A stretch of DNA of 64,000 bases from Deltaproteobacteria bacterium. GTDB taxonomy: Bacteria; Desulfobacterota; Desulfobulbia; Desulfobulbales; Desulfurivibrionaceae. Of the stretch, positions 14,837 through 24,947 are shown piece by piece (the stretch's first letter is position 1; every line of letters starts with the position of its first letter). Location: positions 1 to 64,000 of the forward strand of contig DUZU01000006.1 in assembly GCA_013349285.1 (NCBI GenBank). The letters run 5' to 3'. The notes under the pieces were generated by a model. It saw only the letters and a list, made by a program, of their open reading frames with translations. It was not told the origin of the DNA and did no database searches. The position numbers were made by a program, and so were the translations under genes.

Positions 14837-16171
14837 GTGAGCAACCCTGACATTACCATTATCGGCGGCGGCCTTGCCGGCTGCGAGGCGGCCTGGCAGG
14901 CGGCCCGCCGCGGCGCCACGGCCAAGATTTACGAAATGAAGCCGGTCAAGTTCAGCCCGGCCCATGAATCGACCCTGCTTGCCGAGCTGGTCTGCAGCAA
15001 TTCCCTGCGCTCCGACGCCATCAACTCGGCGGTCGGCCTGCTAAAAGAAGAGATGCGGCGACTGGGCTCGCTGATCATGATGGCCGCCGAAGAAACCAAG
15101 GTGCCGGCCGGCAAGGCCCTGGCCGTTGACCGGGGCAAGTTTGCCGCGTTCATCACCCAACAGATCGAAGATAATCCGCGCATTGAAATCATCCGCCAAG
15201 AGGTAACCGAGCTGCCCGACCCCGCCGCTTCGCCCCTGATCATGGCCACCGGCCCCTTGACCAGCAGCCCGCTGGCCGCCTCCCTTGCCGAGATCACCGG
15301 CCAGGACCAACTCTCTTTCTATGATGCCATCGCGCCGATCGTCCATGCCGACTCCCTGGACCGCGCCATCATCTTTCAGGCCTCCCGCTACGACGAGGGC
15401 CCCGGCGACTACCTGAACTGCCCGATGAGCGAAGAGGAATACCTCACCTTTCTCACCGCCTTGAAAGAGGCGGACAAGGTGGAGCTCAAGGATTTCGAGG
15501 AAAAAAAATATTTTGAAGGCTGCCTGCCCATTGAGGTCATGGCCGAGCGGGGCGACGAAACCCTGCGCTTCGGGCCGATGAAGCCGGTAGGCCTGCCCGA
15601 CCCCAGGACCGGCCAAGACGCCCACGCCGTGGTCCAGCTCAGGATGGAAAACATCGAGGGTATCCTCTACAACATGGTGGGCTTTCAGACCAAGCTGACC
15701 TATGCCGCCCAAAAACGGGTATTCCGCCTGATTCCGGGCATGGAGCATGCCGAATTCGCCAGACTGGGCAGCATCCATCGCAACACCTTTGTCTGTGCCC
15801 CGAAAGTATTACACCCCACCCTGCAGCTTAACGAGCGGCCCGATCTGTTCCTGGCCGGTCAGCTCTCCGGGGTGGAAGGCTATCTCGAATCTACGGCCAT
15901 GGGCTTACTGGCCGGGATCAATGCGGCGCGGATGACCCTGGGCCAATCATTGCTGGTGCCGCCCAAGGAAACCGCCCTCGGCGCCCTGATCACCCACCTG
16001 AGCCTCACCGACCCGAAACATTTTCAGCCCTCGAACGTCAATTTCGGTCTGTTCCCTGCCTTTAACAAAAAAATGCCAAAAAAATTGCGAGGCCAATACC
16101 GTGCAGATAACGCTCTTGAGTCCCTTGAAAAATGGTGCGCCGCAGAACATGTGCAGCCGGCGGCCGAATAG
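14837..16171 (+). CDS. trmFO: tRNA (uracil-5-)-methyltransferase TrmFO, folate and FAD dependent
   Basis: The 444-residue protein starts with a GTG and an FAD-binding motif, [18 protein letters not shown], followed by the TrmFO signature [34 protein letters not shown] is also strongly conserved in the family. It methylates U54 in the T-loop of tRNA using methylene-tetrahydrofolate and FAD, the route used by many Gram-positive and some deeply branching Gram-negative bacteria instead of SAM-dependent TrmA. Its 3' end overlaps the start of the peptidase fusion gene. Confidence 0.95.
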   Translation: MSNPDITIIGGGLAGCEAAWQAARRGATAKIYEMKPVKFSPAHESTLLAELVCSNSLRSDAINSAVGLLKEEMRRLGSLIMMAAEETKVPAGKALAVDRGKFAAFITQQIEDNPRIEIIRQEVTELPDPAASPLIMATGPLTSSPLAASLAEITGQDQLSFYDAIAPIVHADSLDRAIIFQASRYDEGPGDYLNCPMSEEEYLTFLTALKEADKVELKDFEEKKYFEGCLPIEVMAERGDETLRFGPMKPVGLPDPRTGQDAHAVVQLRMENIEGILYNMVGFQTKLTYAAQKRVFRLIPGMEHAEFARLGSIHRNTFVCAPKVLHPTLQLNERPDLFLAGQLSGVEGYLESTAMGLLAGINAARMTLGQSLLVPPKETALGALITHLSLTDPKHFQPSNVNFGLFPAFNKKMPKKLRGQYRADNALESLEKWCAAEHVQPAAE

Positions 16172-19100
16172 CGCTGGCTTTGCGCCGCTCACCTGGTTTC
16201 TGGCCTTGGTCATGCTGACGTTTTCCGCCACCTCAGCCCTGGCCGCGGCCGAACTGCCCCGCCAGAGTCTGGCGGTTGATTTCGACCTTGGCCGCCAAAG
16301 TCTTACCGCAACATCCGCCATTGAGATCCCGGCGCAAACCGAGGTGGTCGTCAACTTCGAAGGCCTTGAGATCACCCGGCTCATCCATAACGGCGAAGCC
16401 ATTGCCGCCCAGACTGTCTTGACGATTCCGGCCGCAGCCGAAACTCAGCGACTCAGCATCGATTACCGCCTGACCATCCCGGCCGAGGCCCATGCCGCCG
16501 CCGGGCTGATCAACGCTCAAGGGATCAGCCTCACCGGCCACTGGTATCCCCGGCTCAACACCGAATCTTTCTATGCGCTCACCGCCGTGGTTCCCAATGA
16601 TTTTTCCGCGATCTCCGAAGCCGAGGAGATTACCACCACCCCGGAGGCGGACGGCAGGCAGCGGATAAGCTTTCATTATCCCCATCCCCTGGGCTCGCTC
16701 AACTTTATCGCCGGCCCCTATGTGGTTGAGAAAGAACCCTTCGGCAACAACCAGACCCTCTACTCATATTTTTTCAAGGAAGACCAGGAACTGGCCGCCG
16801 ACTACCGGCAAAAAACCCTGGCCTACCTGGCCCGTTATGAAAAGCTGATCGGCCCCTACCCCTTCAAACGCTTTGCCATTGTTGAAAATCGGTTGCCCAC
16901 CGGCTATGCCATGGCCACCTTCACCCTGCTCGGCCAGGCCGTGGTGCGCCTCCCCTTTATCACCGAAACCTCCCTCGGCCATGAGGTGTTACACGGCTGG
17001 TTCGGCAACGCGGTGCGCATGGACCTGAGCCAGGGCAACTGGTGCGAAGGGCTGACCACCTACCTGGCGGACCACGCCTTTGCCCAGGATCGCAATGAGG
17101 CCGCCGATTTCCGCAAACAACAACAGCTGGGTTTCCAAAGCTATGTAAACAACCATAACGTCATCTCCCTGCAAAACTTTTCAGGCGGCGTCAGCCATCT
17201 TAATGCAGTCGACCAGGGACAACGAACGGTCGGCTATGCCAAGGGCAGCATGGTTTTCCACATGTTGCGCCAAAGCATAGGCGATGCGGCCTTTTATAAC
17301 GGGCTGAAGGATTTTTACCTGTTGATGCGCTACAGTCAGGCTAATTGGCAGGATCTGGCGGCAAGCTTTGAAAAAACCTCGGGCAAACCGCTTGCGCCTT
17401 TTTTCAGCCAGTGGCTGACCAGAAAAGATCTCCCCATTATTGCCGCAACCAATATCTGGCTGCTCGAGGAAAACGGCAAACCGAAACTCTCTTTTACCAT
17501 CCAGCAACTCCAGGACCACCCCTACCAGCTGACCGTCCCGGTTAAGGTGGTGACCGCAAGCGGCGAACATCGCCATTTTATTGCCGTTACCGAAAAAGAA
17601 ACCCAGGCGGAAATCATCCTTGACTCCTACCCGAGCAAGATGGTTATTGACCCGGACTATGATCTGATGCGGGGTCTGCGGGATGACGAGGTGCCGCCCA
17701 CCTGGTCCGTTTTTGCCGGGGACCACAAAAAGCTGGTTGTTCTGCCCGAGCCAAAAGATGAGGCCATCTACGCCCCCCTGCTAAAAATCCTTACCGAGCA
17801 GGACTGCCCGACCAAAACGGCCAGCGAGGTGACCGATGGTGATGTGGCCGACCGCTCGGTTCTATTCCTGGGCACCGACAGCAGGATTGTCCGCGCACTC
17901 TTTGCCTCCCCTGCTCTGCCGACCACCGGCTTTACGATTGAGGCGAAAAGCAATCCCTTGGCCGCCGGCCATGTCGCCATCTTAGTGGCCGCCGCAGATG
18001 CCGACCAAACCGCGGCGGCCGGCCGCAAACTCCGCCACTACGGCAAATACGGTTATCTTCATTTTGAGATGGGCCGCATTACGGAAAAGAAAACCGCGCC
18101 AAGCAACAACGGCCTCTATTATGAACTGGACCAGCCGCCAGCCGGGATTGCCCTGCAAAAAAAACTCAGCTTTGCCGACATTATCAGCGATCTGGCCGAC
18201 AAAAGGGTGGTCTATGTCGGCGAAACCCATACCCGGGTTGAAGATCACCTGCTCCAACTCCGGGTTATCCGCAGCCTGTATGAAAAAAACAAAAACCTGG
18301 TCATCGGCATGGAAATGTTCAACCGCTCAGCCCAGGATATCCTCGACCGCTACACCAACCAGGAAATCGACGAGTGGGAGTTTTTAAAAAAATCCCATTA
18401 TTTTGAAAAATGGGGTTACGATTACCGCCTTTACCGCGACATCATCAACTTTGCCCGCCAGAACAAGATAACCATCGTGGCCTTGAACCTTGAAAAAGAT
18501 CTGGTCAGCAAGGTGTTCAAGCAAGGAGGCATCCAAGCACTGAGCGAAGATGAACAGGCCCTGATTCCCATTGATCGCGATCTTGATCTGCCCGGCTATC
18601 GGGAGAGAATCACCGAGGTCTTTAACATGCACGGCAAACACGGCGCCACCCCTGAGCAGGTAAACGATTTTCTCCAAGCCCAGGCCCTGTGGGATGAAAC
18701 CATGGCCCAATCGATAACCGATTACCTGACCGCCAATCCGGCTAAAAACATGGTGGTGGTGGTCGGCAACGGCCATACCGTAAAAAACACCGCCATCCCC
18801 CCCCGGGTGAGCCGCCGGGCCGCCGCTCTAACCCAGGCCGTCATCCTCAATGACCAGAACCACAACATCAGCCCGGCAGAAGCCGACTACCTGCTCTTTT
18901 CGCCCCCGGCCCAACTGCCACCCGCCCCCCTGTTGGGAGTCATGCTGACCGAGAATAAGGAAGGGGTGCTGGTGGCCGAATTATCTAAAAACAGCAAGGC
19001 CATGAAGGCGGGCATCAAGGCCAAAGACATCCTGCTCGCCATTGACGATGAGCCGATCTCCGCGGTGGAAGATCTCAAGATCATCTTGCTTTACAAAAAG

Positions 19101-19190
19101 ATAGGCGACACCATTGAGGTCAGGATCAAACGCAATGCCGGATTATGGGACAATGAAGACGGGGTGCAGACCATTACCGTCACCCTGTAG
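16149..19190 (+). CDS. M1-family metallopeptidase / ChaN (Tiki-like) / PDZ fusion
   Basis: A 1013-residue exported protein. An N-terminal signal peptide (hydrophobic [20 protein letters not shown]) is followed by an M1 peptidase region with HEVLH at about 277 and the third ligand in NWCEGLTTY about 20 residues on, so the zinc site is intact. A middle region leads to a ChaN-type domain at about 680-900 ([27 protein letters not shown]), a fold linked to haem binding and to the Tiki/TraB peptidases. A PDZ domain closes the protein from about 925. It probably acts in the periplasm. A GTG at 16101 would add 16 residues; the ATG gives the more normal signal peptide. It overlaps trmFO by 23 bases. 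Confidence 0.75.
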   Translation: MCSRRPNSAGFAPLTWFLALVMLTFSATSALAAAELPRQSLAVDFDLGRQSLTATSAIEIPAQTEVVVNFEGLEITRLIHNGEAIAAQTVLTIPAAAETQRLSIDYRLTIPAEAHAAAGLINAQGISLTGHWYPRLNTESFYALTAVVPNDFSAISEAEEITTTPEADGRQRISFHYPHPLGSLNFIAGPYVVEKEPFGNNQTLYSYFFKEDQELAADYRQKTLAYLARYEKLIGPYPFKRFAIVENRLPTGYAMATFTLLGQAVVRLPFITETSLGHEVLHGWFGNAVRMDLSQGNWCEGLTTYLADHAFAQDRNEAADFRKQQQLGFQSYVNNHNVISLQNFSGGVSHLNAVDQGQRTVGYAKGSMVFHMLRQSIGDAAFYNGLKDFYLLMRYSQANWQDLAASFEKTSGKPLAPFFSQWLTRKDLPIIAATNIWLLEENGKPKLSFTIQQLQDHPYQLTVPVKVVTASGEHRHFIAVTEKETQAEIILDSYPSKMVIDPDYDLMRGLRDDEVPPTWSVFAGDHKKLVVLPEPKDEAIYAPLLKILTEQDCPTKTASEVTDGDVADRSVLFLGTDSRIVRALFASPALPTTGFTIEAKSNPLAAGHVAILVAAADADQTAAAGRKLRHYGKYGYLHFEMGRITEKKTAPSNNGLYYELDQPPAGIALQKKLSFADIISDLADKRVVYVGETHTRVEDHLLQLRVIRSLYEKNKNLVIGMEMFNRSAQDILDRYTNQEIDEWEFLKKSHYFEKWGYDYRLYRDIINFARQNKITIVALNLEKDLVSKVFKQGGIQALSEDEQALIPIDRDLDLPGYRERITEVFNMHGKHGATPEQVNDFLQAQALWDETMAQSITDYLTANPAKNMVVVVGNGHTVKNTAIPPRVSRRAAALTQAVILNDQNHNISPAEADYLLFSPPAQLPPAPLLGVMLTENKEGVLVAELSKNSKAMKAGIKAKDILLAIDDEPISAVEDLKIILLYKKIGDTIEVRIKRNAGLWDNEDGVQTITVTL

Positions 19191-19195
19191 AAAGG

Positions 19196-19621
19196 CTATT
19201 TAAGGCTGAACCCCATGAACGAAACCAGATTATTTTCCTTGAACTTGTCAAGACTCCAGGGCTGATCGGACAAACCCGGTACATGGGCAGGGGCGATCAC
19301 ATAGGCGAAGGCCCGATGCTTGCGGCCTTCGCGGTCAATAACCGTGACCATTCGCCGCTCATACTGATCCCCCTCGAAACTGTCCATGCTGCTCAAGGAC
19401 TCCGGGTCCACATCTTTATACAGGATGCCGGCGGTTAGCGCCCCGGCCTCTTCCCTTATGCCCGGATATGATTCGCCGGTCACGCAAAATCGCGCAAACC
19501 CCTGCAGCACGGCATCCTCCGCCGCAAAAACCCTACCGGTCACCGCCTGCAAGATCTTGGGGATCATCAAGGTTCCATAGGTGAAAACATTACACTTTTC
19601 AACCACTTGCCAAACTCCCAT
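19196..19621 (-). CDS. Gamma-glutamylcyclotransferase-like (GGCT/AIG2) protein
   Basis: 141 residues opening with the family motif FTYGTLM (substrate loop YGSL/YGTL) and continuing with GILYKDVDPESLSSMDSFEG, where the Glu of SFEG is at the position of the catalytic acid. Members act on gamma-glutamyl amines or peptides and release 5-oxoproline, but many bacterial copies have unknown substrates. It follows the nitroreductase gene by 21 bases on the minus strand, so the two are probably co-transcribed. A GTG 15 bases further in could also be the start. Confidence 0.75.
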   Translation of the reverse strand: MGVWQVVEKCNVFTYGTLMIPKILQAVTGRVFAAEDAVLQGFARFCVTGESYPGIREEAGALTAGILYKDVDPESLSSMDSFEGDQYERRMVTVIDREGRKHRAFAYVIAPAHVPGLSDQPWSLDKFKENNLVSFMGFSLK

Positions 19622-19642
19622 GTCAAAGTTAAAAACATCCGT

Positions 19643-20248
19643 TCAGGTGAAACGGTCAACCACCACCACCTCATCCATGGTCAACTGGCCGCCCCTTGGC
19701 CAGGCCGGCTTGAGCCCCTTGCCGATCGCGACAAACATGGCAATGACATGGTCAGACGGCAGGTTGATGAGCTTGGCCACTTCAGCAAAATCAAAGCCAT
19801 CCATGGGGCATGACTGATAGCCCATGGCGGTGGCGGCCAGCATCAGGGTCTGGGCGGCAATCCCGCAGGAGCGCATGGCCTCGTCCCGCTGCACCTGATC
19901 CTTGCCGCGATAATAGGCATCAATGGCCGGCACAATAAAATCACCCACTTCCTTGGGGGCGTTTCGCCAATAACGAGCAGGCTGCTGTTCCCAGCTTTTC
20001 AGATTGGCGCAAAGCACGATCAGCAGCGAGGCATCGGTAACCTGGGCCTGATCCCAGGCCGCCTTGCGCACCGCCTGCCGCTGGCCGGGATCACGGAGCA
20101 GGACAAAACGCCAGTTCTGCAGATTGAAAGCGGTCGGCGCCAGCAAGGCCATCCTCATCAATTGCTCCACCTCATCATCCCGCAGCCGGTGCTTGGCATC
20201 AAAATCCTTTACCGCCCGCCGCCTCTCGATTGCCGCCATGGTCTCCAT
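19643..20248 (-). CDS. Nitroreductase-family NAD(P)H:FMN oxidoreductase
   Basis: 201 residues with the nitroreductase layout: ERRRAVKDFD near the start (FMN phosphate contacts), LLAPTAFNLQNWRFVLL, a central helical dimer region and the closing ATAMGYQSCPMDGFD and VAIGKGLKPAWPRGG segments. Such enzymes are FMN-bound dimers that reduce nitro compounds, quinones or flavin with NAD(P)H. An AGAGG ribosome site precedes the ATG. It leads a small minus-strand operon with the GGCT-like gene and is divergent from the DNA glycosylase gene. Confidence 0.85.
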   Translation of the reverse strand: METMAAIERRRAVKDFDAKHRLRDDEVEQLMRMALLAPTAFNLQNWRFVLLRDPGQRQAVRKAAWDQAQVTDASLLIVLCANLKSWEQQPARYWRNAPKEVGDFIVPAIDAYYRGKDQVQRDEAMRSCGIAAQTLMLAATAMGYQSCPMDGFDFAEVAKLINLPSDHVIAMFVAIGKGLKPAWPRGGQLTMDEVVVVDRFT

Positions 20249-20433
20249 CCGCTCGCCTCTTCTTTATGATTATTAAACTGCCGCTACTTTTCAGTGTAGT
20301 GAATAATGAATGAATCCACAAGTCAGGATTTGAAATTGGGGCACCTCCTTTTTTAGTTTCGCCTTTTGGGTTGAACTGGTTATGATGATAAAGATAATAG
20401 TCAATCATCAATAATAGTATTAAAAGCAAAGAT

Positions 20434-21240
20434 ATGAACCCGGAAAAGCCAACCCCCCAGATACCGACCGCCGAGCAACCAAAAGTCTCGGCCCATGCGC
20501 TGTTCACCCTGCTCCATGAAGCAAGAAAAAATATCAAGCTGCAACAAACCCTGGGCATCAACGAATATCCCGCATCGCCCGGCCTCAATAGCTTTCTGCA
20601 ACACCGGTCCGCTCAGCCGAAAACTTTACCCAAAACCCCAGCGCCGATCTTAGAAAAAGACCTGCGCCCGCAACCGCCGCCCGCCGTGCCGGCAACCGCC
20701 CTGGCCGACCTTGAAGAAGAATTACATCGTTGCCGCCGTTGCCAACTAGGCCAAGCGCGAGACCAGCTGGTATTCGGCCATGGCAACAGCGGCAACCAGC
20801 TTATGATTATCGGCGACAATCCGAGCCGGGAGGACAACAACAGCGGATCGCCCTTTAGCGGTGAAGCGGGTACGCTTCTCGATAAAATGCTGGCAGCCAT
20901 CGGCTTAAGCAGGAATGATGTCTACCTGACCAACCTGACCAAGTGTTATGCGCAGCCCGCGCCAAGCCCTGATTCGATAACAGCTTGTTTCCCATTCCTG
21001 CTGCGGCAGATCGAAGCGGTCGCCCCGAAAGTCATCTGCACCATGGGGCCGCTCGCCTCCCAGAAAATGCTCAACGCCAGTGAGCCGCTCATCCGGTTAC
21101 GGGGCAAATTCCACAAGGTAAAAGATATCCCATTGATGGCGACCTTTCACCCTGAATTCCTCATCAAAAACCAGGAAATGAAAAAAGCTGTCTGGCATGA
21201 TCTTCAGTTAATCCAGAAAAAACTGGAGAAGCCCAATTGA
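20434..21240 (+). CDS. Uracil-DNA glycosylase family protein (type 4/5-like)
   Basis: 268 residues. The first 90 are low-complexity and Pro-rich, then a glycosylase domain begins with CRRCQLGQARDQLVFG. Cys residues in CRRC, TKCYAQP and ITACFP match the four ligands of the iron-sulfur cluster of type 4 enzymes. The catalytic motif reads IGDNPSREDNNSGSPFSGEAG rather than the usual GEAPG...ED, and the second motif FHPEFLI is conserved. It should excise uracil from deaminated DNA, though the altered first motif makes the exact specificity unsure. The stop overlaps the TTG start of the next gene. Confidence 0.8.
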   Translation: MNPEKPTPQIPTAEQPKVSAHALFTLLHEARKNIKLQQTLGINEYPASPGLNSFLQHRSAQPKTLPKTPAPILEKDLRPQPPPAVPATALADLEEELHRCRRCQLGQARDQLVFGHGNSGNQLMIIGDNPSREDNNSGSPFSGEAGTLLDKMLAAIGLSRNDVYLTNLTKCYAQPAPSPDSITACFPFLLRQIEAVAPKVICTMGPLASQKMLNASEPLIRLRGKFHKVKDIPLMATFHPEFLIKNQEMKKAVWHDLQLIQKKLEKPN

Positions 21241-23282
21241 TCTACCAGCCCCATCGACAACACTCTGCCGACAAGAATAACCTGCTGCGGAGATTCATTA
21301 CCCTGTTTTTGCCCATTTCCCTGATGGGCATCACCCTCTCCCTGGCTTTCTATTTCATCGACAGCGAATCTCGCCGCACCTCAATAATGAGACAGGAAAC
21401 CTTTAATATCTCGCAACTTGAAAAGGTGGTGCAGAACGATATCCGCTCAATTGTATCCGACCTCATGGTCCTGGCCAACCACCAACATCTCCACGATTTT
21501 TTATCCGACGAACAGGAATCATCCCGAAAAATTCTAAACCAGGAATTCCTCTCCTTTGCCGAGCATAAAAAACTATATGACCAGGTGCGCTTTATTAATA
21601 TGGAAGGCAAAGAAATAATTAGGATCAACAACGAAAACGGTAAACCCAAAGTTGTTTCACGCTGGAAACTTCAAGACAAGAAAACCCGTTATTATTTCCA
21701 GGATGCTTATGCCTTAAAACATGGGGAAGTCTACATCTCCCCCTTTGACCTCAACATTGAGCATGACGTCATAGAGCAACCGATCAAACCCATGATCCGC
21801 TTGGCGACCCCGGTTTGCGGCCCGAACGGCAACCAAGCCGGCCTGCTGGTTCTTAATTTCCGCGGACAGGCGATAATCAATGACATCGAAGAGCTGTCCC
21901 GGACCAGCCTGGCCACCCCGATGCTGCTCAATAAAGACGGCTACTGGCTGCATGGCGCTGACCCCGGCAAGAATTGGGCCTTCATGTTTCCCGGCAAAGA
22001 ACAAGACGCATTCACGGTCGAATATCCCGAGGCCTGGAAAATTATTGCCCATGAAGACAACGGCCAGTTTATCAACCAAGACGGCCTGTTCACTTTTTCC
22101 ACCATCCACCCCCTGGCCGAAGGACTAAAATCAAATACCAACGCCCCAATCAAATTTGTCCAAAAAGACAAAGAACTCCGCCGCCTTGATTATTACTGGA
22201 AAATTGTAACTTTTGTTCCCAAGCACATGCTCCATGAAATCATGCATCCTTTTTTGTTCCCCCATATTCTGGTGAACATCATTCTCGCCCTGATGACCGG
22301 GTTTGCCTGCTGGCTGGTAGCCCACAGCAATAACAAACAGAAGCAAACGGAACTGATCATCAAGGAAAGCGAACAACTATTCCGGACCATGGCCGACTTT
22401 ACCTACGACTGGGAGTACTGGCTGGGAACCGACGGCGAATTTATCTACACCTCGCCGTCCTGCAAACGGATAACCGGTTATCCGCCGGAAAAATTCTATG
22501 CCGAGCCCGACACCTACCTCGACATTATCCATCCCGATGACCGGGAGATGATGCGAAAACACCTGGAAGAAGAGATGCCGTCACACCAGGCCCACCAAAT
22601 GGATTTTCGGCTGATCACCGCCTATGGTGAGGAAAAATGGATCATGCACAGCTGCCAGCTGGTCCATGATGAGGAGGGCCAACCCCTTGGCCGCCGGGCC
22701 AGCAACCGGGACATAACCCAGCGCAAAATGGCGGAACAGCATCTCAAGGAAATAGCCACCCACGACCCCCTCACCAGACTCCCCAACCGGAACCTGCTGA
22801 TGGACCGGCTTATCCAGGTCCTGGCCCGAAGCAAACGCAACCAAAAAAAAGCTGCGGTGCTGTTCATCGATCTGGACCATTTTAAGGAGATAAATGACAC
22901 CTTGGGCCATGAGGCGGGAGACAAGGTGCTGATCGAATGCGCCAAAAGAATGACCAAGATGCTCCGCGAAGAAGATACGGTGGCCAGGATGGGCGGCGAT
23001 GAATTTGTCATCATCCTGCAGGATATCAATGACATCAATGACGCGGAAATCATCGCGGAAAAAATTATCAACTCCATCGACAACCCGATTTGGATAGACG
23101 AGGATGAAAACCTGAAATGCACGGTCGGGGCAAGTATCGGGATCAGCATCTTCCCGGAGGACGGCAATGACGCCGGCACCATGATCAGCCGGGCCGATTC
23201 CGCGATGTACGAGGCAAAAAACTCAGGCAAGAATCAATACGCGGTTTCCAGCTGCCCCTTGGATGAAACGCCCTCCGCCTAA
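21237..23282 (+). CDS. Membrane diguanylate cyclase with dCACHE, PAS and GGDEF domains
   Basis: A TTG start overlapping the glycosylase stop is supported by GGAG seven bases upstream. The 681-residue protein has a membrane segment at about 20-40, a large periplasmic sensor that looks like a double CACHE domain, a second segment near 340-360 (HILVNIILALMTGFACWLVA), a PAS domain (DWEYWLGTDGEFIYTSPSC) and a GGDEF domain. The active site reads MGGDEFV, and the inhibitory I-site RxxD (REED) sits five residues before it, so it should make c-di-GMP and be subject to product inhibition. It ends four bases into the convergent epmA. Confidence 0.9.
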   Translation: MIYQPHRQHSADKNNLLRRFITLFLPISLMGITLSLAFYFIDSESRRTSIMRQETFNISQLEKVVQNDIRSIVSDLMVLANHQHLHDFLSDEQESSRKILNQEFLSFAEHKKLYDQVRFINMEGKEIIRINNENGKPKVVSRWKLQDKKTRYYFQDAYALKHGEVYISPFDLNIEHDVIEQPIKPMIRLATPVCGPNGNQAGLLVLNFRGQAIINDIEELSRTSLATPMLLNKDGYWLHGADPGKNWAFMFPGKEQDAFTVEYPEAWKIIAHEDNGQFINQDGLFTFSTIHPLAEGLKSNTNAPIKFVQKDKELRRLDYYWKIVTFVPKHMLHEIMHPFLFPHILVNIILALMTGFACWLVAHSNNKQKQTELIIKESEQLFRTMADFTYDWEYWLGTDGEFIYTSPSCKRITGYPPEKFYAEPDTYLDIIHPDDREMMRKHLEEEMPSHQAHQMDFRLITAYGEEKWIMHSCQLVHDEEGQPLGRRASNRDITQRKMAEQHLKEIATHDPLTRLPNRNLLMDRLIQVLARSKRNQKKAAVLFIDLDHFKEINDTLGHEAGDKVLIECAKRMTKMLREEDTVARMGGDEFVIILQDINDINDAEIIAEKIINSIDNPIWIDEDENLKCTVGASIGISIFPEDGNDAGTMISRADSAMYEAKNSGKNQYAVSSCPLDETPSA

Positions 23283-24205
23283 AGCTCCTCAGGCACAAAG
23301 GCCACCACCCTGTCGATCTCTGCGCCATCGGCAAAGATCATGGCCAACCGGTCAACGCCCAGGGCAATGCCGGCCGCCTCGGGCATGGCGGGCAGATCCC
23401 GCAAAAACGATTCCGGCATGGGGCCGGGCTTCAGCCCCCGGGCCGCCATCCCTTCAAGGTCTTTTTCAAATCGGCGCCGCTGCTCAATCGGATCGGTCAG
23501 CTCGGAAAAACCGTTGGCCAACTCCAACCCGTTGATATACAGCTCAAAACGTTCGGCCAGCGTGGAATCACTCTTTTTCCGCCGGGCCAGGGCGCCAAGT
23601 GGGGCCGGGTAATCATAGAGAAAGGTGGGGCAAGCGCGGCCGAGATGGGGTTCAATATGGACAACCATGTCCTCGTCGAACATATCATCGGCCAGGGCCT
23701 CGTCCACACTGCGGGGCGCGTAACGGGCAAAGGCTTCCGCCACGCTGAGCCGCTCCCAACTGCCGGCAAGATCAAGCTGCCCCCCGCCGACCTTCAGCAC
23801 GGAACCCCGGCCAAGGGCCTGACCGACGAATCGAAGCAGGGCCTCACAATCATCCATCAAATCCAGGTAATTACGACCGGCGGCGTACCACTCCAGCATG
23901 GTGAATTCCGGCAAATGCCGGCCGCCCCGTTCACCCTTGCGAAAACATTTACAGATCTGGAAAATTTTAGGGATGCCCGCGGCCAGCAGGCGTTTCATGC
24001 AGAGTTCGGGAGAGGTTTGCAGATACCAATCTTCACTGGCAAAGGGCTGGATATGCAGTTCCGGAGCCGGCGCCGGAATCCGCAGGGGGGTGTCGACTTC
24101 GAGATAGCCGCGTCCGATAAAAAACGAACGAAGGGCCTGAATAAAAACGGCCCGCAATTGCAGGCCGCTCACATCAATCATCTGTTGAATTTCCTTTGCC
24201 GTCAA
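23279..24205 (-). CDS. epmA: EF-P lysine ligase EpmA (GenX/PoxA)
   Basis: 308 residues of a class II lysyl-tRNA-synthetase core without the anticodon-binding domain. The class II motifs show as FRKGERGGRHLPEFTMLEWY (motif 2) and IALGVDRLAMIF (motif 3), with VDTPLRIPAPAPE near the start. EpmA attaches beta-lysine to a conserved lysine of elongation factor P. It directly follows efp on the same strand, which supports this role. Its usual partner EpmB, the lysine 2,3-aminomutase that makes beta-lysine, is not in the window. Confidence 0.93.
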   Translation of the reverse strand: MTAKEIQQMIDVSGLQLRAVFIQALRSFFIGRGYLEVDTPLRIPAPAPELHIQPFASEDWYLQTSPELCMKRLLAAGIPKIFQICKCFRKGERGGRHLPEFTMLEWYAAGRNYLDLMDDCEALLRFVGQALGRGSVLKVGGGQLDLAGSWERLSVAEAFARYAPRSVDEALADDMFDEDMVVHIEPHLGRACPTFLYDYPAPLGALARRKKSDSTLAERFELYINGLELANGFSELTDPIEQRRRFEKDLEGMAARGLKPGPMPESFLRDLPAMPEAAGIALGVDRLAMIFADGAEIDRVVAFVPEEL

Positions 24206-24233
24206 AAGGGGGGCGGGAGAAAAACGACAAAAA

Positions 24234-24797
24234 TTATTCCTTAACCCGGGTCACATACTGCCCGGTCCTGGTATCGATCTGAATCTTGTCACCCTCCTCG
24301 ACAAAGGGCGGAACCTGGAGGACAAAACCGGTTTCCACGGTAACCGGCTTGGTGTCGCTGCCGCTGGTATCGCCTTTAACCCACGGATCGGCCTGGGTGA
24401 CCACCAGGTTAACGAAATTGGGCAGGGTCACCCCGATGGGCCGACCGTTAAAAAGCAGCACCTCGACATCCATGTTGTCCATCAGAAAATAGACATCATT
24501 GCCAAGCTGCGCCTTGGCAATTTCAAGCTGCTCATAGGAGGTGTTGTCCATGAAGACATACTCATCACCCTGGGCATAAAGATACTGCATGGTCCGCTCT
24601 TCCAGTGCAGCCTTCTCGAGCTTATCATTGGAGCGGAAAGTCCTCTCAAAGGCATTGCCGGTGATCAGATTGCGCAGGCGACAACGGTAGAGGGCCTGGC
24701 CCTTGCCCGGTTTGGAAAATTCAAAGTCGGTCATAATATAAGGATCACCGTCGATCTGAACCTTAAGACCTTTACGAAAATCAGAAGCAGAGAACAT
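24234..24797 (-). CDS. efp: Elongation factor P
   Basis: 187 residues, normal for EF-P, with three small beta domains. The modified loop reads KPGKGQA with Lys32 as the residue to be beta-lysylated, in agreement with the adjacent epmA. The C-terminal part shows the conserved GDTSGSDTKPVTVETG and VPPFVEEGDKIQIDTRTG. EF-P relieves ribosome stalling at runs of proline. It begins a two-gene operon with epmA, 150 bases downstream of pepN on the same strand. Confidence 0.96.
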   Translation of the reverse strand: MFSASDFRKGLKVQIDGDPYIMTDFEFSKPGKGQALYRCRLRNLITGNAFERTFRSNDKLEKAALEERTMQYLYAQGDEYVFMDNTSYEQLEIAKAQLGNDVYFLMDNMDVEVLLFNGRPIGVTLPNFVNLVVTQADPWVKGDTSGSDTKPVTVETGFVLQVPPFVEEGDKIQIDTRTGQYVTRVKE

Positions 24798-24947
24798 AAT
24801 AGTCTTCTCCTAAAATCAATTAAATCAAAAAAAGTGCCAACATGCGGCCCTTTAGTAATCGGAAACGCTCAATTTTGCAACAACGAACTTAACCACCAGC
24901 CCATTTTCTTAACCGGCCGGATACCAGCTAAGCCATAACGCCGTCAC

